A stretch of DNA of 18,548 nt, from contig DATEZE010000153.1 of assembly GCA_035255845.1 (NCBI GenBank), positions 1-18,548 on the forward strand, read 5' to 3'. The position numbers and the translations under genes are program-made. This DNA is from JALORV01 sp035255845. GTDB lineage: Bacteria; Pseudomonadota; Gammaproteobacteria; Burkholderiales; Burkholderiaceae_F. Under the pieces are notes generated by a model that worked only from the letters and a program-made list of their open reading frames with translations, did no database searches and was not told the DNA's origin. Shown here in pieces: positions 15,937-18,548 of the stretch; within the stretch, counting starts at the first letter, position 1; each line of letters opens with the position of its first letter.

Positions 15937-16461
15937 ATGACCATCTATAGCCTGCCCCCCTACGAGACCCGGATCGACGGCAGCGCCTATGTCGCGCCCG
16001 GAGCAATAGTGATCGGATGCGTCACCCTGGAACGGCGCTCGAGCGTCTGGTTCAACGCGGTGATCCGCGGAGACAACGAGCGGATCGAAGTCGGTGAGGA
16101 CAGCAATGTCCAGGAGGGTGCCGTGCTGCACACCGACATCGGCTTTCCGCTACGCATCGGCAAGCGCGTGACCGTCGGGCATCAGGCGACATTGCATGGT
16201 TGCCGGATCGGAGACGGGACAATGATCGGTATCCAGGCCACGGTCATGAATGGCGCCGAGATCGGAAAGAACTGCATCGTCGGCGCCGGGGCGCTCGTTA
16301 CCGAGGGCAAGATCTTTCCCGATAATGTTTTGATCGTCGGCAGCCCCGCCAAAGTCGTGCGCGAGCTCAAGGCCGAAGACATCAAGGGCATCGCGAACAA
16401 CGCCAGCGAGTATGTGGAAAGGGCCCAGCGCTACAAGCTGACGCTGGAAGCGTTCGCCTAA
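15937..16461 (+). CDS. gamma-carbonic anhydrase family protein (left-handed beta-helix)
   Basis: This 174-residue protein is a left-handed beta-helix of hexapeptide repeats (AVIRGD, IEVGEDSNVQEGAV, and so on) that should form a trimer with zinc at subunit interfaces. The three metal ligands are His65 (LHTD), His82 (GHQ) and His87 (LHG). Arg44, Asp46 and Gln59, which line the gamma-carbonic anhydrase site, are also present. The length matches the short YrdA/CaiE/PaaY-like members, which lack the acidic loop of archaeal Cam; PaaY relatives act as CoA-thioesterases in aromatic degradation. That would fit the upstream CoA operon, but it is inference. The start at 15937 has AAGG at 15926-15929. 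An ATG at 15805 is in frame but adds 44 residues foreign to the family. Confidence 0.92.
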   Translation: MTIYSLPPYETRIDGSAYVAPGAIVIGCVTLERRSSVWFNAVIRGDNERIEVGEDSNVQEGAVLHTDIGFPLRIGKRVTVGHQATLHGCRIGDGTMIGIQATVMNGAEIGKNCIVGAGALVTEGKIFPDNVLIVGSPAKVVRELKAEDIKGIANNASEYVERAQRYKLTLEAFA

Positions 16462-16471
16462 CGAGGTAGGA

Positions 16472-16507
16472 GGGCGGACAGCCGCCCCTGCCGAACAGCT
16501 ATTCGGC
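16472..16507. terminator. hairpins between convergent genes
   Basis: GGGCGG (16472-16477) pairs with CCGCCC (16482-16487) over a 4-nt loop. Next to it, GCCGAA (16490-16495) pairs with TTCGGC (16502-16507), overlapping the glycosyltransferase stop. They fill the 37-nt gap between two converging genes and may act as a bidirectional transcript end, but neither is followed by a T-run. Confidence 0.4.
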
Positions 16508-17977
16508 GGATTCCGGTTTGGCCGGGCGGGGCCGGACCAGGCTCGCCAGGTAGCCGGCGACGCGCGCAGGCTGCAGCAGCAAGCTGTAGCCGAAGACGTA
16601 CACGAGCAGCCCGCCGACATTGCGCCGGACTTTCAGGCCGTGATCGTTGAACATCGAGCGCATCACGAAGAAGATCACGAGGTTCAGCAGCAATACCGCC
16701 GGCAACAACGTCAGCACCATCGGACCCATCAGCAAGTGGCTGCTGTAGGCGATCGACAGGATCACGCCCGGGATGAAGCCGAGCGTGAATGCGAGGTCGG
16801 TCCACGGAAACAGCAGGTGCCAGACGACGAACAGCATCGAGGTGCGGCGGCGCTTGACGAGCTCGCCCGGCAGCTCCGCCAGCGCGCGCAACGTCACGCG
16901 TGCGTGCCGCATGCGCTGCTGCAGGAACGACTTGACGTCGGCGGGGACGATGATGAAGCAGCACGCGTCCTCGGCAAAGCCGACGCGCCAGCCTTTTTGC
17001 AGCATGTCCCAGGTCAGTAGCACGTCTTCGGCCACGTCAGAGCGCCAGCCGCCGAGTTCCTTCAGCGCCACGCGGTCGTAAATCGTGAACGCCGCTTCGG
17101 CGACCACCGTGCCCTGGTAGCGCGACTGCATCCGCTTCATCGACGCCAGGCCGTGGAAGTAGTCCCACTCCTGCGCGCGGGTCAACCAGTTGTCGCGTGA
17201 ATTGCGTACCAGTACGCAGCCGGAGATCGCACGCACGTCGGGCTCGGCCGTCATGTAGCGCTCGACCATGCTCCACAGCGCATCGCCGAACAGGATCGCG
17301 TCGGCATCGAGCGTCACCACGAGGTCATGCTGGGCCGACTCGAGCGCGCGGTTCATCGCGGCCGCCTTGCCGCGGTTGCGGCTCTGACGCAGCACCTTGA
17401 TCCAGCGGTAACCCATGTCGTGGACGATCTGCGCGGTGCGATCGGTCGATGCATCGTCGATCAAAATCACTTCGAACGGTCCGGGGTATTCCTGGCGTCG
17501 GATGCTTTCGATCGTCTGCGCAATCGATTGCGCCTGATCGCGCACGTACATCAGCACCGACAGCGCCGGGTAGCGGGCCAGCGCACGTCGCGGCGGGCGC
17601 TTATCGAGCAGCAGACTCGCGACGATGAACATGTTCATCGTGCTTGGTATCAGCGCCAGTCCGCCGGTGAAAAAAGTCGCGGCCACGATGCCCACTGCAT
17701 CGGCCAGTGCTTCGAACCAGAACGACGCGGCCCATACGGTGAACCCAAACCAGAGCGCAGTGACAGCCGTCACTGCGATCAGGCGGCGGCGCTGGGCCGG
17801 CTCGGCGTGGCGCAGCCGCGGCAGGTCGATCAATGGTGCGCGTGCCGGGGCCTGTGGGGCAGGGGTCTCGCGCGGCACCGGTTTTGCGGATGGCCGCGGC
17901 ATCGGATTCGCCGTGCCTGCTTCTGGCGGCGCCGCGCGCGGGCGCGCGCGCTGCTGTGATGCGTCCCGAGCGTTCAT
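16499..17977 (-). CDS. membrane glycosyltransferase, GT2 family (BcsA/PgaC-like)
   Basis: This 492-residue processive-type GT2 enzyme would polymerise or transfer a sugar from a nucleotide donor at the inner membrane. After a Pro/Ala/Arg-rich cytoplasmic tail (1-62), membrane helices lie near 66-88 and 94-122. The GT-A domain follows with LIDDAS (172-177), the metal-binding DAD at 224-226 and the general-base motif AEDVLLTWD (316-324). The usual QxxRW reads Q354-R-M-R357-H358, so the tryptophan is replaced by histidine. Several C-terminal helices span about 380-480. The start has AGGGGG just upstream (about 17984-17989 on the other strand). The gene lies 27 nt downstream of the partial gene at the window edge and is probably cotranscribed with it. 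The polymer cannot be named. Confidence 0.9.
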   Translation of the reverse strand: MNARDASQQRARPRAAPPEAGTANPMPRPSAKPVPRETPAPQAPARAPLIDLPRLRHAEPAQRRRLIAVTAVTALWFGFTVWAASFWFEALADAVGIVAATFFTGGLALIPSTMNMFIVASLLLDKRPPRRALARYPALSVLMYVRDQAQSIAQTIESIRRQEYPGPFEVILIDDASTDRTAQIVHDMGYRWIKVLRQSRNRGKAAAMNRALESAQHDLVVTLDADAILFGDALWSMVERYMTAEPDVRAISGCVLVRNSRDNWLTRAQEWDYFHGLASMKRMQSRYQGTVVAEAAFTIYDRVALKELGGWRSDVAEDVLLTWDMLQKGWRVGFAEDACCFIIVPADVKSFLQQRMRHARVTLRALAELPGELVKRRRTSMLFVVWHLLFPWTDLAFTLGFIPGVILSIAYSSHLLMGPMVLTLLPAVLLLNLVIFFVMRSMFNDHGLKVRRNVGGLLVYVFGYSLLLQPARVAGYLASLVRPRPAKPESAE

Positions 17978-18004
17978 CGTGGTCCCCCTGCCAGAGCGCC
18001 GGCG

Positions 18005-18548
18005 CTAGCGCACGCCCTCGGAAGCGCGGCGAACCTCAAATTCGCGCTTCGCCTTCACGTACTCGTTGACGCACTCGACCGTTGCGGAGCTCGAATCCTT
18101 GCAGGCGGCTGAAGGCTTGTAGAAGCGCTTCCACGCTTCTTCGCTCTCAGTGGCTGCGCGCTGCGCCAGTTCCACGGCCGCGCGTTTGCGCGCCATTTCT
18201 TCGCGCTCGGCACGGGCCCGCGCTTCAACTTCGGCGTCCGCAAGCAGGCTCGCGCGCTTGGACTTCTCGGCAGCCTCTTCGGCAGCGATGCGCTCCTGGT
18301 CGGCGCGCTGCTGGGCTTCGCGTTCGGCGTAGGTCGGCTGAGCGGGCTTTGCACGGGCGGCAGCCGCGCGCGCCTGTGCCGCGGCTGCGACGGCCGCGCT
18401 GGCCTCCGCATTCGATCCTGCCGATTCAAGCCATTGCATGGCGAATGCGCCGAGCAGCAGCGCAAGGCCGCAGCCGATCACCACGAAGTGATTGACGGGC
18501 CGGTCCGTACGCCGGCTCGCGGACGGATTGGCGTTCTGGCGCGGATTC
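18005..18548 (-). CDS. single-pass membrane protein with long charged helix (5' partial)
   Basis: The frame stays open to the window edge. The sequence first seen is polar and basic (PSASRRTDRPVNHF), then a membrane helix (VVIGCGLALLLGAFAMQWL), then a long Ala/Glu/Arg-rich helix of roughly 90 residues (about 18130-18420), probably a coiled coil. A C-terminal motif follows: EEAWKRFYKPSAACK and then ECVNEYVKAKREFE, with two Cys that could form a disulphide if this part is periplasmic. A GTG at 18484 could serve as a start, but it would begin inside the membrane helix and has no clear ribosome binding site, so I think the true start lies outside the window. I do not recognise a characterised family. 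Its place directly upstream of a GT2 gene suggests an accessory envelope protein. Confidence 0.75.
   Translation of the reverse strand, partial: NPRQNANPSASRRTDRPVNHFVVIGCGLALLLGAFAMQWLESAGSNAEASAAVAAAAQARAAAARAKPAQPTYAEREAQQRADQERIAAEEAAEKSKRASLLADAEVEARARAEREEMARKRAAVELAQRAATESEEAWKRFYKPSAACKDSSSATVECVNEYVKAKREFEVRRASEGVR

Overview
This window is GC-rich bacterial DNA, by eye well above 60% G+C, with Shine-Dalgarno-led, tightly packed genes. The gene content points to a beta- or gammaproteobacterium: an EthA-like Baeyer-Villiger monooxygenase, a tripartite TRAP carboxylate transporter, a LysR-controlled CoA-type catabolic operon, and the remnant of a Gram-negative outer-membrane beta-barrel gene. 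I cannot place it more precisely. No rRNA, tRNA, CRISPR array, insertion sequence or phage gene was seen.

Left part (97-3515, + strand): a compact three-gene operon encodes a flavin-containing Baeyer-Villiger-type monooxygenase, an alpha/beta hydrolase and a 3-hydroxyacyl-CoA dehydrogenase family protein. Together they could oxidise a ketone to an ester, cleave it, and oxidise a hydroxyl on the product. A 329-nt stretch without genes (3516-3844) follows and carries inverted repeats and two copies of a 10-bp palindrome. Then come a TTC38-like TPR protein (- strand) and, divergently, a PLP-dependent decarboxylase (+ strand). Behind the decarboxylase, 6753-7022 on the - strand is a decayed outer-membrane protein gene: a signal peptide with ribosome binding site and several family-like islands survive in different frames.

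Middle part (7122-15784): a LysR regulator (- strand) faces a + strand operon across a 138-nt region with a 12-bp palindrome. The operon encodes two PPC/DUF296-domain proteins (the first keeps the His residues of the family, the second lacks them), a short-chain dehydrogenase, an SCP2-type thiolase, an acyl-CoA synthetase, a Tat-exported TRAP binding protein and a fused DctQ-DctM permease. The simplest reading is uptake of a carboxylate, activation with CoA, oxidation of a hydroxyl and thiolytic or retro-aldol cleavage. The substrate is not known, and the PPC pair is the most unusual part. A gamma-carbonic anhydrase family gene (15937-16461) follows 152 nt later.

Right end (16499-18548, - strand): a membrane GT2 glycosyltransferase lies downstream of a partial gene for a single-pass membrane protein with a long charged helix. 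Together they look like a small envelope or polysaccharide module that runs off the window edge.
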